Source: Mesorhizobium sp. M9A.F.Ca.ET.002.03.1.2 (GTDB taxonomy: Bacteria > Pseudomonadota > Alphaproteobacteria > Rhizobiales > Rhizobiaceae). From it: DNA of 64,000 nt. The position numbers and the translations under genes are program-made. Positions within the stretch are counted from its first letter, which is position 1. The number at the start of each line of letters is the position of its first letter. Under the pieces are notes generated by a model. The model was not told where the DNA came from, searched no databases, and worked only from the letters and a program-made list of their open reading frames with translations. Of this stretch, positions 30,164 through 40,964 are shown one piece after another. The DNA lies in NCBI RefSeq assembly GCF_003952365.1, contig NZ_CP034443.1, positions 1,295,001 to 1,359,000 of the forward strand. Direction: 5' to 3'.

Positions 30164-30772
30164 TTATTCAACCCTCCCCATCGCCAGCCCCTTCGCCCCC
30201 TCGAGCCCCAGTGGCAAATGCGTTGCCGCAATGATGATCCCACCTTCCCCGCAATGCTTGCGCATCAGTTCGCCAAATCGCCCTTCCGAAGCCTTGTCCA
30301 GCCCTGCCGTCGGCTCGTCGAGCAGCCACAACGGCCGCCGGCTGACCAGCAGTTTTGCGATCGCCGCGCGGCGGCGTTGCCCGGTGGAGAGATAACCGAA
30401 CGGCAGATGACCGATACCATCAAGCCCGACCGTTTCCAGCGCCTCTTCAGCGCTCAAGAAATCCGCGCCCGCAAAATCGCGCCAGAAGCGCAGATTTTCC
30501 ACCACGCTCAGCGCCATCTTCATCGCGTTCTGGTGGCCGAGATAATGGCAGGCTGAGGCAACCGACGGAAAATCCGCGAGCCCGCTTTCGATAAGCAAAC
30601 GGCCTGCCGCCACCGGCAGCAGCCCGGCGACGACCCTGAGCAGCGTCGATTTCCCCACGCCATTCGGCCCGGTGACAATCAGCGCCTGGCCTTTTTCGAG
30701 GGCAAAGCCGATGCCGGAAAAGACCGTCTCGCCGCCGCGTTCACCGCCCAGATTTTCGGCGATCAGCCGCAT
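30164..30772 (-). CDS. ccmA: Heme exporter ATP-binding protein CcmA
   Basis: ABC-type ATPase of the CcmABCD system (202 residues). Walker A is GPNGVGKST, the signature is LSTGQRRRAAIAKL, and Walker B is LWLLDEPTAGLD. The transcript would run ccmA-ccmB-ccmD-ccmG. Divergent from acnA, with 284 bp between the two starts. Confidence 0.94.
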   Translation of the reverse strand: MRLIAENLGGERGGETVFSGIGFALEKGQALIVTGPNGVGKSTLLRVVAGLLPVAAGRLLIESGLADFPSVASACHYLGHQNAMKMALSVVENLRFWRDFAGADFLSAEEALETVGLDGIGHLPFGYLSTGQRRRAAIAKLLVSRRPLWLLDEPTAGLDKASEGRFGELMRKHCGEGGIIIAATHLPLGLEGAKGLAMGRVE

Positions 30773-31056
30773 TCGTTCCCCTTCGCCGAAAGTCCAAGCG
30801 CGGCTTCGGTGCGCCGCAACAAAAATGGCGATTCCGTGTCTAGAACTATTCCAGGAAATTCTCTATATGCGGGTCATCCGTGCCAGCGGTCGGCACGGGA
30901 ACAGAATTAGCGCCGAACCAGCGCACGCGCCGCCTTGAACGGCTCGGGTTGGCTGGGAACGGACAGCGGAAATGGCCGTACCCGCACCTTTGCGCGTGAT
31001 TGCATGCCATCGGCGTCCGTTCCCTTTCAGGCTGAACAGACAAGGACGGACCGCAC

Positions 31057-33747
<2,691 letters not shown>

Positions 33748-33749
33748 GT

Positions 33750-33804
33750 AGGGGAGTAAGGGAGTAGGGCAGTGAGGGAATAGGGAACAGAGCCCCTATT
33801 CCCC
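33750..33804. repeat. G-tract hairpin repeat at the acnA 3' end
   Basis: Five G-runs of 3-4 bases (33751-33785), then a hairpin GGGAATAGGG / CCCTATTCCC (33776-33785 and 33794-33803). It is a shorter relative of the element at 11464-11562. The TAG stop of the convergent ceramidase-like gene lies inside it, so the repeat encodes that protein's C-terminus. Confidence 0.78.
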
Positions 33805-34467
33805 TAATTTCGGCGCCCCGAAGCGCGCCGTCGCCGCCAGCAGCACGCCGAGCATCAGCCCGTTGAGGATATGCCACAGGAAATGCGTGCCGAGCGGAAA
33901 GCCGCTGCAGACCAGCGGATCGACCATCCGGCAGATGACCGACACGACGAAGATTGCCGCGCCCACCAGGTTATACCAGCCGGCACGGTTGCCGCTCGCC
34001 GCCACGACGACGCCGAAGAAGGCGAGCGCCAGGAAGGGCGGCAGATAGCCGGTCGTGCCGTTCGACGCCTGGCGCAGCCAGTCAGGCACGGCCCAGGTCA
34101 ACAACCCGGCAACGGCATAGAAGGCTAAGAAGATGGCTATCGCCGCGCCCCATTTCATGCCCAGGAAGCGGCGCAGGTTGAACAACGTGTAGGCCAGCGT
34201 GAACCCGGCGATCGGCAGGACGTCGGCCCAGACCGTGCCCCACGTGGCAAAAGTGTGGAACAGCGTCGAGCCGATGCCGATCGCCACCACCCACCAGGCC
34301 AGCACTTCGGCGAAGATGCCGGTGCCGCGCCGACGCACCTCCCGGACACCCCACAGGCCTGCGGCAAGAAAAGCCAGATTGGTCAGTGCGTTGACCGGCT
34401 CGGCCCAGAGCTCCGGCCCGAGCCGCTCGCAGTAAAGGTCGATCGGCGTCAGGAGGGTTTGCCACAT
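33796..34467 (-). CDS. Ceramidase family (CREST) membrane protein
   Basis: A 223-residue, roughly seven-transmembrane protein. The starting DLYCERLGP, the central GSTLFHTFATWGTVWADVLPI and the late FLWHILNG match the alkaline ceramidase/CREST superfamily, with His/Asp/Ser positions that coordinate zinc. The bacterial substrate is unknown. Its stop codon is supplied by the G-tract repeat next to acnA. Confidence 0.85.
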   Translation of the reverse strand: MWQTLLTPIDLYCERLGPELWAEPVNALTNLAFLAAGLWGVREVRRRGTGIFAEVLAWWVVAIGIGSTLFHTFATWGTVWADVLPIAGFTLAYTLFNLRRFLGMKWGAAIAIFLAFYAVAGLLTWAVPDWLRQASNGTTGYLPPFLALAFFGVVVAASGNRAGWYNLVGAAIFVVSVICRMVDPLVCSGFPLGTHFLWHILNGLMLGVLLAATARFGAPKLGE

Positions 34468-34644
34468 GTTGATTGTTGCCCGAATCGGCTTCTACCGTGA
34501 AGTGTAGCCCTTCCTATTGCGCCCTTGCAGTTGGTTGCAATGGCAAAGTTTCACCGCAACGTGACTTCCCGTTGACTGCCGCTTCTGCCAAATATTTCGC
34601 CAATCAGAATAAGGCCGGCGTCACCGGCGGGAGTCGAAACGGCT

Positions 34645-35457
34645 ATGACATCTCGAAGACCATTGCGGCTTGCGGCATTTGCGCTGGCCCTCTCGGTGTT
34701 TGCCGGCGCTGGACTTGCTGGCAATGCGCTTGCCGGCGACAGCCTCCAGGCTGACAAATCCCAGGCTGACAAATCCTTGACCGACAAACCTTTGGGCGTA
34801 GTCGAGCTCTTCACCAGCCAGGGCTGCAATTCCTGCCTGCCGGCCGATGAATTCTTCGCCGAGCTTGCCGCCAAGGAGAACATCGTCGCGCTCGCCTATC
34901 ATGTCGACTATTGGGATTACCTCGGTTGGAAGGACACGCTGAGCCGCAAGGAGAACACCGAGCGGCAATATGAGTATATGCGCGCCTTCGGCAGCCGTTC
35001 GGTCTACACGCCGCAGGCCGTCATCAATGGCCGCAGCCATGTCAACGGCGCCAGCCGCAAGGAAGTCGACGGCGCGCTCGGCCGCATGGAGAGATCAGGC
35101 GATGGCATGCGGGTCAGCATCAAGGTCAGCCGAACCAGCGATCGCGTCATGATCGACGCCGGCGATGCTGGGAGCGGGCCTAGCGATGCCCATCTCGTCA
35201 TCGTCTATTTCGATCCGCCGCAGACGATCAAGATCGCCAAGGGCGAAAACTCCGGCCGCAGCATGACCTACTGGAACGCCGTCACCGGCATCCAGACGGC
35301 CGGCATGTGGCACGGCAAGGCGCAGCGCTACGAACTGCCGATGAGCGAGATTTCCAAGAAATCCAAGAAGGGCGGCTGCGCCGTGCTGTTGCAGTCGGTT
35401 GGCGAAGATGGCCTGCCGGGGCCGATTCTGGGCGCCGCCTTCATCCACCAGCGGTAA
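34645..35457 (+). CDS. DUF1223 secreted thioredoxin-like protein
   Basis: A 270-residue protein with a signal peptide (about 1-30, cleaved after NALA) and a thioredoxin-like domain with the CxxC pair C61/C64 (TSQGCNSC). The downstream ALAYHVDYWDYLGWKD is typical of DUF1223. A tandem 15-bp duplication near residues 36-45 gives QADKSQADKS. Function unknown; often near acnA in Rhizobiales. Confidence 0.88.
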   Translation: MTSRRPLRLAAFALALSVFAGAGLAGNALAGDSLQADKSQADKSLTDKPLGVVELFTSQGCNSCLPADEFFAELAAKENIVALAYHVDYWDYLGWKDTLSRKENTERQYEYMRAFGSRSVYTPQAVINGRSHVNGASRKEVDGALGRMERSGDGMRVSIKVSRTSDRVMIDAGDAGSGPSDAHLVIVYFDPPQTIKIAKGENSGRSMTYWNAVTGIQTAGMWHGKAQRYELPMSEISKKSKKGGCAVLLQSVGEDGLPGPILGAAFIHQR

Positions 35458-35469
35458 CCGGCTGCGCAT

Positions 35470-35585
35470 TCCGCTCCAATGCATGTCGCGCAAAAATGTG
35501 CAGCGGTTTTGCGATAACGACATGCATAAAACAAGAACCTAAAGCGCCTCGCATGGATCCGTTCAAACGGGACGCGCTTTAGGCG
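35470..35585. repeat. Composite palindromic intergenic repeat
   Basis: First unit: ATGCATGTCG / CGACATGCAT arms with an inner CAAAA / TTTTG pair (35479-35527). Second unit: CTAAAGCGC / GCGCTTTAG arms (35539-35582). It lies directly after DUF1223 and could terminate it. Confidence 0.75.
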
Positions 35586-35602
35586 CCCACTTTCCATCCA
35601 GA

Positions 35603-35639
35603 TTAAAAAACCGGCGTCAGCTTGCTTCTGACACCGGTT
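35603..35639 (-). terminator. Intrinsic terminator of the candidate small RNA
   Basis: On the minus strand AACCGGTGTCAG and CTGACGCCGGTT pair around a 7-base loop with one mismatch, followed by a T-run. No protein gene reads leftward into it, which is the main reason to suspect an RNA gene upstream. Confidence 0.75.
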
Positions 35640-35815
35640 ATTTAGGTTTTTGGGATCGTCGCACCCGATTTTTCCAAGGAAAAACCGAGGTTGGTTCGAT
35701 CCGACGCAGACCCGTGGGCGGGGGGCTTGGGGTTTACGAGCCAGTGCCGGACCGAACCGTCTCAGGCAACACCCGTAAACTCGTCGGACATTGGGGCATG
35801 AGCGCGGATAAAAGA
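35604..35815 (-). ncRNA. Candidate structured small RNA with its own terminator
   Basis: A minus-strand transcript is proposed because a strong intrinsic terminator ends it and the sequence folds into nested helices: TCCGACG with CGTCGGA, inside it GTTTACG with CGTAAAC, inside that TGCC with GGCA; then GGATCG with CGATCC enclosing a CGGTTTTT / AAAAATCG hairpin. The 5' end is uncertain; a weak promoter (TTGAAA, 17 bp, CAATTC) ends near 35825. A CCTGAG stretch recalls the 6S RNA bubble, but this is weak. No protein is encoded on either strand here. Confidence 0.55.
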
Positions 35816-35979
35816 TGGCAGAATTGTGGCGGCGCATCACCAATTTCAACGGACGTTTCATAAACGTGACTGGACACTGCGGAAACTGTAGGGCGCCGCC
35901 TTGCCCCGCTTGGGCTTGCAATTCCACGGCGAAAGCGCCAATTTTGGTCGGCATAAGATTCATTCGAAGGGATCGAGGC

Positions 35980-36366
35980 ATGACTGATCACGGCAGTGGG
36001 ACGGAGGATGGAGACGCATCCGCAATACTGATCCCGCTGCACGAGGCAAGACGCGAACGCCTCGACCAGCCGGTGCGGTTCGACCGACGCGAACTGGACC
36101 AGATCTTGAGGCTTTACGGGCGAATGGTCGCCGCCAATGAATGGCGCGACTACGCCATCGACCATCTCACCGATCGCGCCGTCTTTTCCGTGTTCCGCCG
36201 CACCAGCGAGGTGCCGCTGTTCCAGATCGTCAAGGATCCGAAACTGGCGCGCCGGCAAGGCGCATTCACCGTCATCGCCGCCGGCGGCCGCATCCTCAAG
36301 CGCGGCCAGGAACTTGGCCGCGTGCTTGGCGTCTTCGACCGCAGATTGAAGCTGGTCGAGGCCTAA
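35980..36366 (+). CDS. DUF2794 domain-containing protein
   Basis: A 128-residue soluble protein. The conserved part is PVRFDRRELDQILRLYGRMVAANEWRDY (about 27-54), then RRTSEVPLFQIVK. The family is largely alphaproteobacterial and of unknown function. ATG 35980 follows a GATCGAGG Shine-Dalgarno; the open frame from 35815 is non-homologous. About 340 bp upstream hold no protein gene but include the candidate small RNA. Confidence 0.85.
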   Translation: MTDHGSGTEDGDASAILIPLHEARRERLDQPVRFDRRELDQILRLYGRMVAANEWRDYAIDHLTDRAVFSVFRRTSEVPLFQIVKDPKLARRQGAFTVIAAGGRILKRGQELGRVLGVFDRRLKLVEA

Positions 36367-36371
36367 CTCAT

Positions 36372-36474
36372 CAGAGCGCCGCGCATCCAATTGGACGCGC
36401 AAAGGACGCTCTAACACTTTGAATCTGCGCATGATCCTTTTCGGAAACCGAATTCGGTTTCCGGGGTCGTGCGC
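36372..36474. repeat. Composite palindromic intergenic repeat
   Basis: First unit: AGAGCG / CGCTCT around GCGC ... GCGC (36373-36412). Second unit: GCGCATGATC on the left, GTCGTGCGC on the right, and an inner CGGAAACCGAATTCGGTTTCCG palindrome in 36441-36462. It lies between the stops of convergent genes and may serve both as terminator. Confidence 0.75.
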
Positions 36475-36479
36475 TAAAT

Positions 36480-37043
36480 TTATTGACGGAATTTCCGTTC
36501 CGGCAAGGAGCGGGGATCGGGCGGAGCCAGAGCCCCGTCATTGATCGAAAGTTGCATGAACACCGTGTCCAGCCAGCGTCCATGCTTATAGCCGGAACCT
36601 TCCAGGCGACCCGAATGGCGAAAGCCGAGCTTCTCATGCAGCCGCACCGAGGCACTGTCCGGCCGGCCGTCGCCGATCACCGCGATGATCTGGCGGAAGC
36701 CCGCCGCCTCGGCCGCCTCGATCAGCCCTTGCATCAGCTTGAGCCCGACGCCTTGGCCCTTGGCCTCGGGTGCGATATAGACAGAATCCTCGACGACAAA
36801 GCGGTACGCGGGGCGCGGTCGAAAGGCGCCGGCATAGGCATAGCCGAGCACGATGCCGTCTTTTTCTGCCACCAGATAGGGAAAGCCGCCCGCTATCAAA
36901 GTGTCGAAGCGCCGGCCCATTTCGGCACGATCAGGCGGCTCCAGTTCGTAACTCGCCGTGCCATGGGTCACCGCATCGGCATAGATGTCCGTGATCCTGT
37001 CGAGATCGGCCGAAGTCGCGGCGCGTATCGTGATGCTGCTCAT
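36480..37043 (-). CDS. GNAT N-acetyltransferase, phosphinothricin acetyltransferase-like
   Basis: A 187-residue GNAT enzyme whose layout matches the Pat/Bar/YncA branch: ITDIYADAVTHGTASYE, then YAYAGAFRPRPAYRF, the acetyl-CoA loop APEAKGQGVG and IGDGRPDSASVRLHEKLGF. Natural substrates in this branch include phosphinothricin, methionine sulfone and other amino acid analogues; specificity here is inferred only. Confidence 0.88.
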   Translation of the reverse strand: MSSITIRAATSADLDRITDIYADAVTHGTASYELEPPDRAEMGRRFDTLIAGGFPYLVAEKDGIVLGYAYAGAFRPRPAYRFVVEDSVYIAPEAKGQGVGLKLMQGLIEAAEAAGFRQIIAVIGDGRPDSASVRLHEKLGFRHSGRLEGSGYKHGRWLDTVFMQLSINDGALAPPDPRSLPERKFRQ

Positions 37044-37091
37044 AATTTATGCACGTCAATCATCTGCCGGCCATTTCATCAAAGACCGCGG

Positions 37092-37124
37092 CAAAAGAAA
37101 AGGGCGGCCGTTGGGCCGCCCTTT
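37092..37124 (-). terminator. Intrinsic terminator of the BI-1 gene
   Basis: Perfect 11-bp stem AAAGGGCGGCC / GGCCGCCCTTT with a 4-base loop. On the minus strand it is followed by a T-rich run, as expected for the leftward BI-1 gene ending at 37159. Confidence 0.85.
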
Positions 37125-37158
37125 CCAAACTCGCTGGTCCAGAGAAACAGGGATCGTC

Positions 37159-37938
37159 TTAGCGACGATCGCCCATGAACTGCAGCAGGAACATGAACAG
37201 GTTGATGAAGTCGAGATAGAGTCTTAGTGCGCCCATGATCGCCTTGCGGCCGGCGACGTCAGTCTCGTCGCCCTCGAAATACATCTCCTTGATGTTCTGC
37301 GTGTCGTAGGCGGTAAGACCTGCGAAGATCAGCACACCGATCGCCGAAACGGCGAAGGAAAGCGCCGACGACTGCAGGAAGATGTTGATCACCATCGCGA
37401 TGATCAGGCCGATCAGGCCCATGACCAGAAACGAACCGAACGCGGAAAGGTCGCGCTTGGTCGTGTAGCCGTAGAGCGACAGTCCGCCAAAGGCGGCGGC
37501 CGTGGCGAAGAAGGTCTGCGAGATGCTGGCGGTGGTGTAGACCAGGAAGATCGACGACAGCGACAGGCCGACGAGGCCGGCATAGACCCAGAACGTCGTC
37601 TGGGCGGCCGAAACGCTCATCGACTGGACACGGAACGACAGGAACATCACCGCTGCCAGCGGGGCAAAGATCACCAGCCATTTCAGCGGTGAGCCGAAGA
37701 TCGCGTAGCCGAAGGAGGTCAGCATATCGCCGTTCGGCAGCGTGGCGACCGCCGAAGCCGGATCGGTGGTGGTGGCCAGCATGACCGTGCCGACCGCTGC
37801 AAGGCCGGTGATGAGGAGGCCAAGCCCCATCAGATTGTAGACCTTGATCATGTAGGCGCGCAGACCCTGGTCGATGGCGGCATCGACGCCGGCGCCGGGC
37901 ACGGCGCGCGTCTGATAATTGCGAAGGGGTTCAGCCAT
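37159..37938 (-). CDS. Bax inhibitor-1/YccA family membrane protein
   Basis: A 259-residue protein with about seven transmembrane helices from residue 30 on. BI-1 members are pH-sensitive Ca2+ leak channels or modulators of FtsH proteolysis (YccA). ATG 37938 follows GAGGAT at normal spacing and begins MAEPLRNYQTR; an ATG 12 bp upstream overlaps that Shine-Dalgarno. The ending FINLFMFLLQFMGDRR is family-typical. A ybhL RNA motif is known ahead of such genes in this group. Confidence 0.92.
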   Translation of the reverse strand: MAEPLRNYQTRAVPGAGVDAAIDQGLRAYMIKVYNLMGLGLLITGLAAVGTVMLATTTDPASAVATLPNGDMLTSFGYAIFGSPLKWLVIFAPLAAVMFLSFRVQSMSVSAAQTTFWVYAGLVGLSLSSIFLVYTTASISQTFFATAAAFGGLSLYGYTTKRDLSAFGSFLVMGLIGLIIAMVINIFLQSSALSFAVSAIGVLIFAGLTAYDTQNIKEMYFEGDETDVAGRKAIMGALRLYLDFINLFMFLLQFMGDRR

Positions 37939-38060
37939 GGAAATCCTCATATTGCTTCTGCCCCGTCCGGTGTCAGGTCCATTTTGAACCCAGGCGCCGC
38001 TGGCGGGGCTCCAGCATGCCTGCGGCGAAATATGATGGTTCTTGGCGTCAAGAACAAGAG
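37939..38060 (-). promoter_or_regulatory. Possible structured leader of the BI-1 gene
   Basis: The minus strand folds GAGCCC / GGGTTC with an inner CGCC-AGC-GGCG hairpin (37986-38011). An upstream GCCGC can instead pair with the GCGGC that forms part of the inner stem, so two exclusive folds exist. Rhizobiales ybhL/BI-1 genes are known to carry a 'ybhL' RNA motif; I could not match a consensus. Confidence 0.35.
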
Positions 38061-38278
38061 CGTAACCGGACGTAATGCTTCGTGAAGTGCCGGAAATCCG
38101 GTTTTATTGGCCCTTCAAGCGCAACATTAACCAGATTTAATCAAAACCCGGTCGCATGACCGCGAGAATCTACCGATTTTCGACAGGCATCATGCGCGAA
38201 AATCAAAGTGCTGGCGTTCTTTGCACGTCCAGGAACACTTGGCGCTGCGGTCGCGTTGGACCCGCAAATCCTTGCGGA
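38061..38278. other. Intergenic region without a recognised gene
   Basis: The remaining space between the BI-1 leader and the 3' end of the ABC permease gene. AT-rich near 38125-38145 (TTAACCAGATTTAATC), a likely place for the leftward BI-1 promoter. Nothing else recognised. Confidence 0.6.
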
Positions 38279-40960
38279 TCAGAGATTGCGCAGCACCGGC
38301 GCCGCCTTGTGGCCCAGCACCCGCCAAGTGCCGGCGAGGCCAATGCCGACCGTGACCACCAGCGCAAAGACAATGGTTGCCACCGCCACATCAGGCATGA
38401 AATGCGATGGCAGCGTCATGACGCGTGCGACAACGAACCATGCCGCGACGCCGCCTGCCGCCAGCGCGAAGATCGCGGTGGCGAGGCCGATCAGCAAATA
38501 TTCCAGCGAAAAGGCCGCGATCAGCGTCTTCCTGGTGGCGCCCAGCGTCTTCAGCACCACCGCATCGTGGATGCGGGCGCGGTTGCCAGCGGCGAGCGCG
38601 CCAGCCAGCACCAGTACCGAGGCGATCAGCGCCACGCCGGCCGCGGCTCTGATCGCGGTGCCGAGTTGCGCCACCAGCCGGTTGACGATGTCGAGGGCGT
38701 CCTTGACCCTGACCGTCGTCACTGCGGGAAAGGCACGGGTGACGGCGTTGAGAACACGGGCATCGTCCGCCCCTGACGCGCCCTTTTCGGTCAGCGTCGC
38801 CAGCCAGCTATGCGGCGCGCCGGCAAATGTGTTGGGCGAGAACACCATGACGAAGTTGATGCCCATCGTCTCCCACTCGACCTGGCGGAAATTGGCGATC
38901 TTCGCCGTCACGTTGCGGCCAAGCACGTTGACGGTGACGGTGTCGCCGAGCTTCAGCCCGATCTCCGCACCTTCCTCGGCCGAAAACGACACCAGCGGCT
39001 CGCCAGCATAATTGTCCGGCCACCATGCGCCTTCGGTCAGCGTCGCATTCTGCGGCAACCTGGCTTCGTAGGTCAGCCCGCGATCGCCGCGCAGCACCCA
39101 GGCCCCTTCCGCCGGGACCTTGACCTTGTCGACGTCGACGCCGTTCAGCGCCATCACCCGGCCGCGCAGCATTGGCACCTTGACCAGCGTGCCCCGCGGC
39201 GCTTGCTTGCCGACCAGCGCGGAGAACGCGTCGACATCGCTGCTCTGGATGTCGACGAAGAAGAAGTTCGGCGCCCGTTCCGGCAGGCTGCCGGAGATCT
39301 GCCGCCTGAGATTGCCGTCAATCAGCGCCAGCGTCACCAGAAGCGTCAGCCCCAGTCCCAGCGACAGCACCACCGATGGCGTCAAGGCACCCGGCCGATG
39401 GATGTTGCCGATGGCGAGCCTGAGCACCGTCGAGCGAACGTGCGGGCTTTTTTTGGCGGCCCACTGAACCAGAGCGCCGACGATGCGCAGCACCAGGAAG
39501 GCAAGAATGGTGGCGCCGACGAAGATCGAAGCGATGCGGCGGTCGCCGGAAAACAGGATGGCCAGCGCCGCCAGGAACAGCGCGATGCCGACCGCCGCCG
39601 CCATGTAGAGCGGACGCGGAAAACCGCGGCCCTCAAAACCCATTTCGCGAAACAGTGCCGTCGCCGGCACGTCGCGCGCACGGCCAAGTGGCAGCAAGGC
39701 GAAAGCCAGCGTCACCAGCAGACCGAACAGCGCCGCCATGCCCAGCGCGCCGGGATAGAACCCGCCTTCCGCCGGCACCGGAATGACGGACTGGAGTGCC
39801 GCGCTGGCCGCGAACGGCATCAGCGCGCCAAGCACAAGCCCGAGCGCGATGCCGAGGGCGGCGATCATCAGGATCTGCACGAGATAGACGGCAAAGACGA
39901 AACCGCCCGAAGCGCCCAGGCTCTTGAAGGTGGCGATGACGCCGCGCTTGCCGTCGAGATAGGCGCGCACCGCATTGGCCACGCCGACGCCGCCAACCAC
40001 CAGCGCTGTCAGCCCGACCAGAGTCAGGAACTGCGAGAACCGTTCGATGTTGGAGGACAACGCCGGCGCCGCGTTGCTGCGCGTGCGGATCGACCAGCCG
40101 GCCTCGGGAAAATCCTCCGTGGCCTGATCCTGGATCGCCTTGATGCGCGCTTCGCTGGTGCCGCTGGGCAGGCGGATCTTGTAGGCATTTTCGACCAGGC
40201 TGCCGGGCTGGATCAGGCCGGAAGCGGCAAGCCCTTCCGTCGAGATCATCAGCCGCGGCGCAAAGCCGAAACCGTCGGACACCGCGTCCGGCTCGTTGAC
40301 GAGCCTGGCGCGCAGTTCGAATGTGGCGCTGCCGAGCTTTAGCCGGTCGCCAATCCCAAGATTCAGCCGCTCGAACAAGAGGTCGGGTGCGGCAGCGCCG
40401 AAGACACCGGATTTTTCGCTGAACAATTCCTGCTTCGACAGCGCCGGCTCGGTCTCCAGCGCGCCATAGAGCGGATAGGCTCCATCGACCGCCTTGGCCT
40501 CGACCAGCGCCTGGTCGGAGCCATCCTCGAGCCGCGCCATCGAGCGCATGTTGGCGCTGTGCGAAACCCCGCCCAACCCGTCGAGAAAGACATGTTCCGC
40601 TTCCGTCGCGGCGCGCTGATTGAGCTGGAAACGAAGATCGCCGCCGAGCAGCGACTGACCTTCGTTGGCCACACCGGCGGTAATCGCCCGGGCCACCGAA
40701 TTGACGCCGCCGATCGCCGCGACACCAAGCGCGATGCAGGCAAGGAAGATCAGGAAGCCGGACAGCCCGCCGCGCATTTCGCGCAGCGAGAAGCGGATGG
40801 CGAGCTTCAGCGTGCGCGACCAGGCAACCCCCTCATCCGGCCGCTGCGCGGCCACCTTCTCCCCACTGGGGAGAAGAGGCTGACGCCGGCGTTGGCGATC
40901 TCTTCTCCCCTCGGGGAGAAGGTGGGCCGAAGGGCCGGATGAGGAGGCCTTGTCCGCCAT
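38279..40960 (-). CDS. ABC transporter permease, YbbP/FtsX-like
   Basis: An 893-residue permease with an N-terminal FtsX-type helix (FLIFLACIALGVAAIGGVNSV), a large periplasmic domain, a central group of three FtsX helices and a C-terminal group of four. This is the YbbP type encoded with YbbA and TesA in many bacteria; the transported molecule is unknown. Residues 6-43 are encoded by a 114-bp palindromic repeat (SSSGPSAHLLPEG ... PDE). Without it the N-terminus would read MADKAGVAWSRTLKLAIRFSL, a normal beginning. An in-frame GTG lies at 40963. Confidence 0.9.
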   Translation of the reverse strand: MADKASSSGPSAHLLPEGRRDRQRRRQPLLPSGEKVAAQRPDEGVAWSRTLKLAIRFSLREMRGGLSGFLIFLACIALGVAAIGGVNSVARAITAGVANEGQSLLGGDLRFQLNQRAATEAEHVFLDGLGGVSHSANMRSMARLEDGSDQALVEAKAVDGAYPLYGALETEPALSKQELFSEKSGVFGAAAPDLLFERLNLGIGDRLKLGSATFELRARLVNEPDAVSDGFGFAPRLMISTEGLAASGLIQPGSLVENAYKIRLPSGTSEARIKAIQDQATEDFPEAGWSIRTRSNAAPALSSNIERFSQFLTLVGLTALVVGGVGVANAVRAYLDGKRGVIATFKSLGASGGFVFAVYLVQILMIAALGIALGLVLGALMPFAASAALQSVIPVPAEGGFYPGALGMAALFGLLVTLAFALLPLGRARDVPATALFREMGFEGRGFPRPLYMAAAVGIALFLAALAILFSGDRRIASIFVGATILAFLVLRIVGALVQWAAKKSPHVRSTVLRLAIGNIHRPGALTPSVVLSLGLGLTLLVTLALIDGNLRRQISGSLPERAPNFFFVDIQSSDVDAFSALVGKQAPRGTLVKVPMLRGRVMALNGVDVDKVKVPAEGAWVLRGDRGLTYEARLPQNATLTEGAWWPDNYAGEPLVSFSAEEGAEIGLKLGDTVTVNVLGRNVTAKIANFRQVEWETMGINFVMVFSPNTFAGAPHSWLATLTEKGASGADDARVLNAVTRAFPAVTTVRVKDALDIVNRLVAQLGTAIRAAAGVALIASVLVLAGALAAGNRARIHDAVVLKTLGATRKTLIAAFSLEYLLIGLATAIFALAAGGVAAWFVVARVMTLPSHFMPDVAVATIVFALVVTVGIGLAGTWRVLGHKAAPVLRNL
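40831..40944. repeat. Palindromic repeat in frame at the 5' end of the ABC permease gene
   Basis: A 114-bp unit (exactly 38 codons) with perfect terminal arms CCTCATCCGGCC / GGCCGGATGAGG and two internal hairpins of the CTTCTCCCC / GGGGAGAAG type. It interrupts the first codons of the permease without shifting the frame. Same family as the unit in ftsY at 22801. Confidence 0.87.
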
Positions 40961-40964
40961 CACG

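Noticed and set aside
29938..30243. N-terminal extension of CcmB
   Set aside because: It runs through a palindromic repeat and has no CcmB similarity; ATG 29937 gives the standard 221-residue protein.
35685..35710. tRNA T-loop-like sequence (GGTTCGATCC)
   Set aside because: The five bases on either side of the loop do not pair and no acceptor, D or anticodon arm is present; it lies within the candidate small RNA.
38810..40342. A 510-codon plus-strand frame opposite the ABC permease
   Set aside because: Low-complexity Arg/Gln/His-rich translation typical of an antisense frame.
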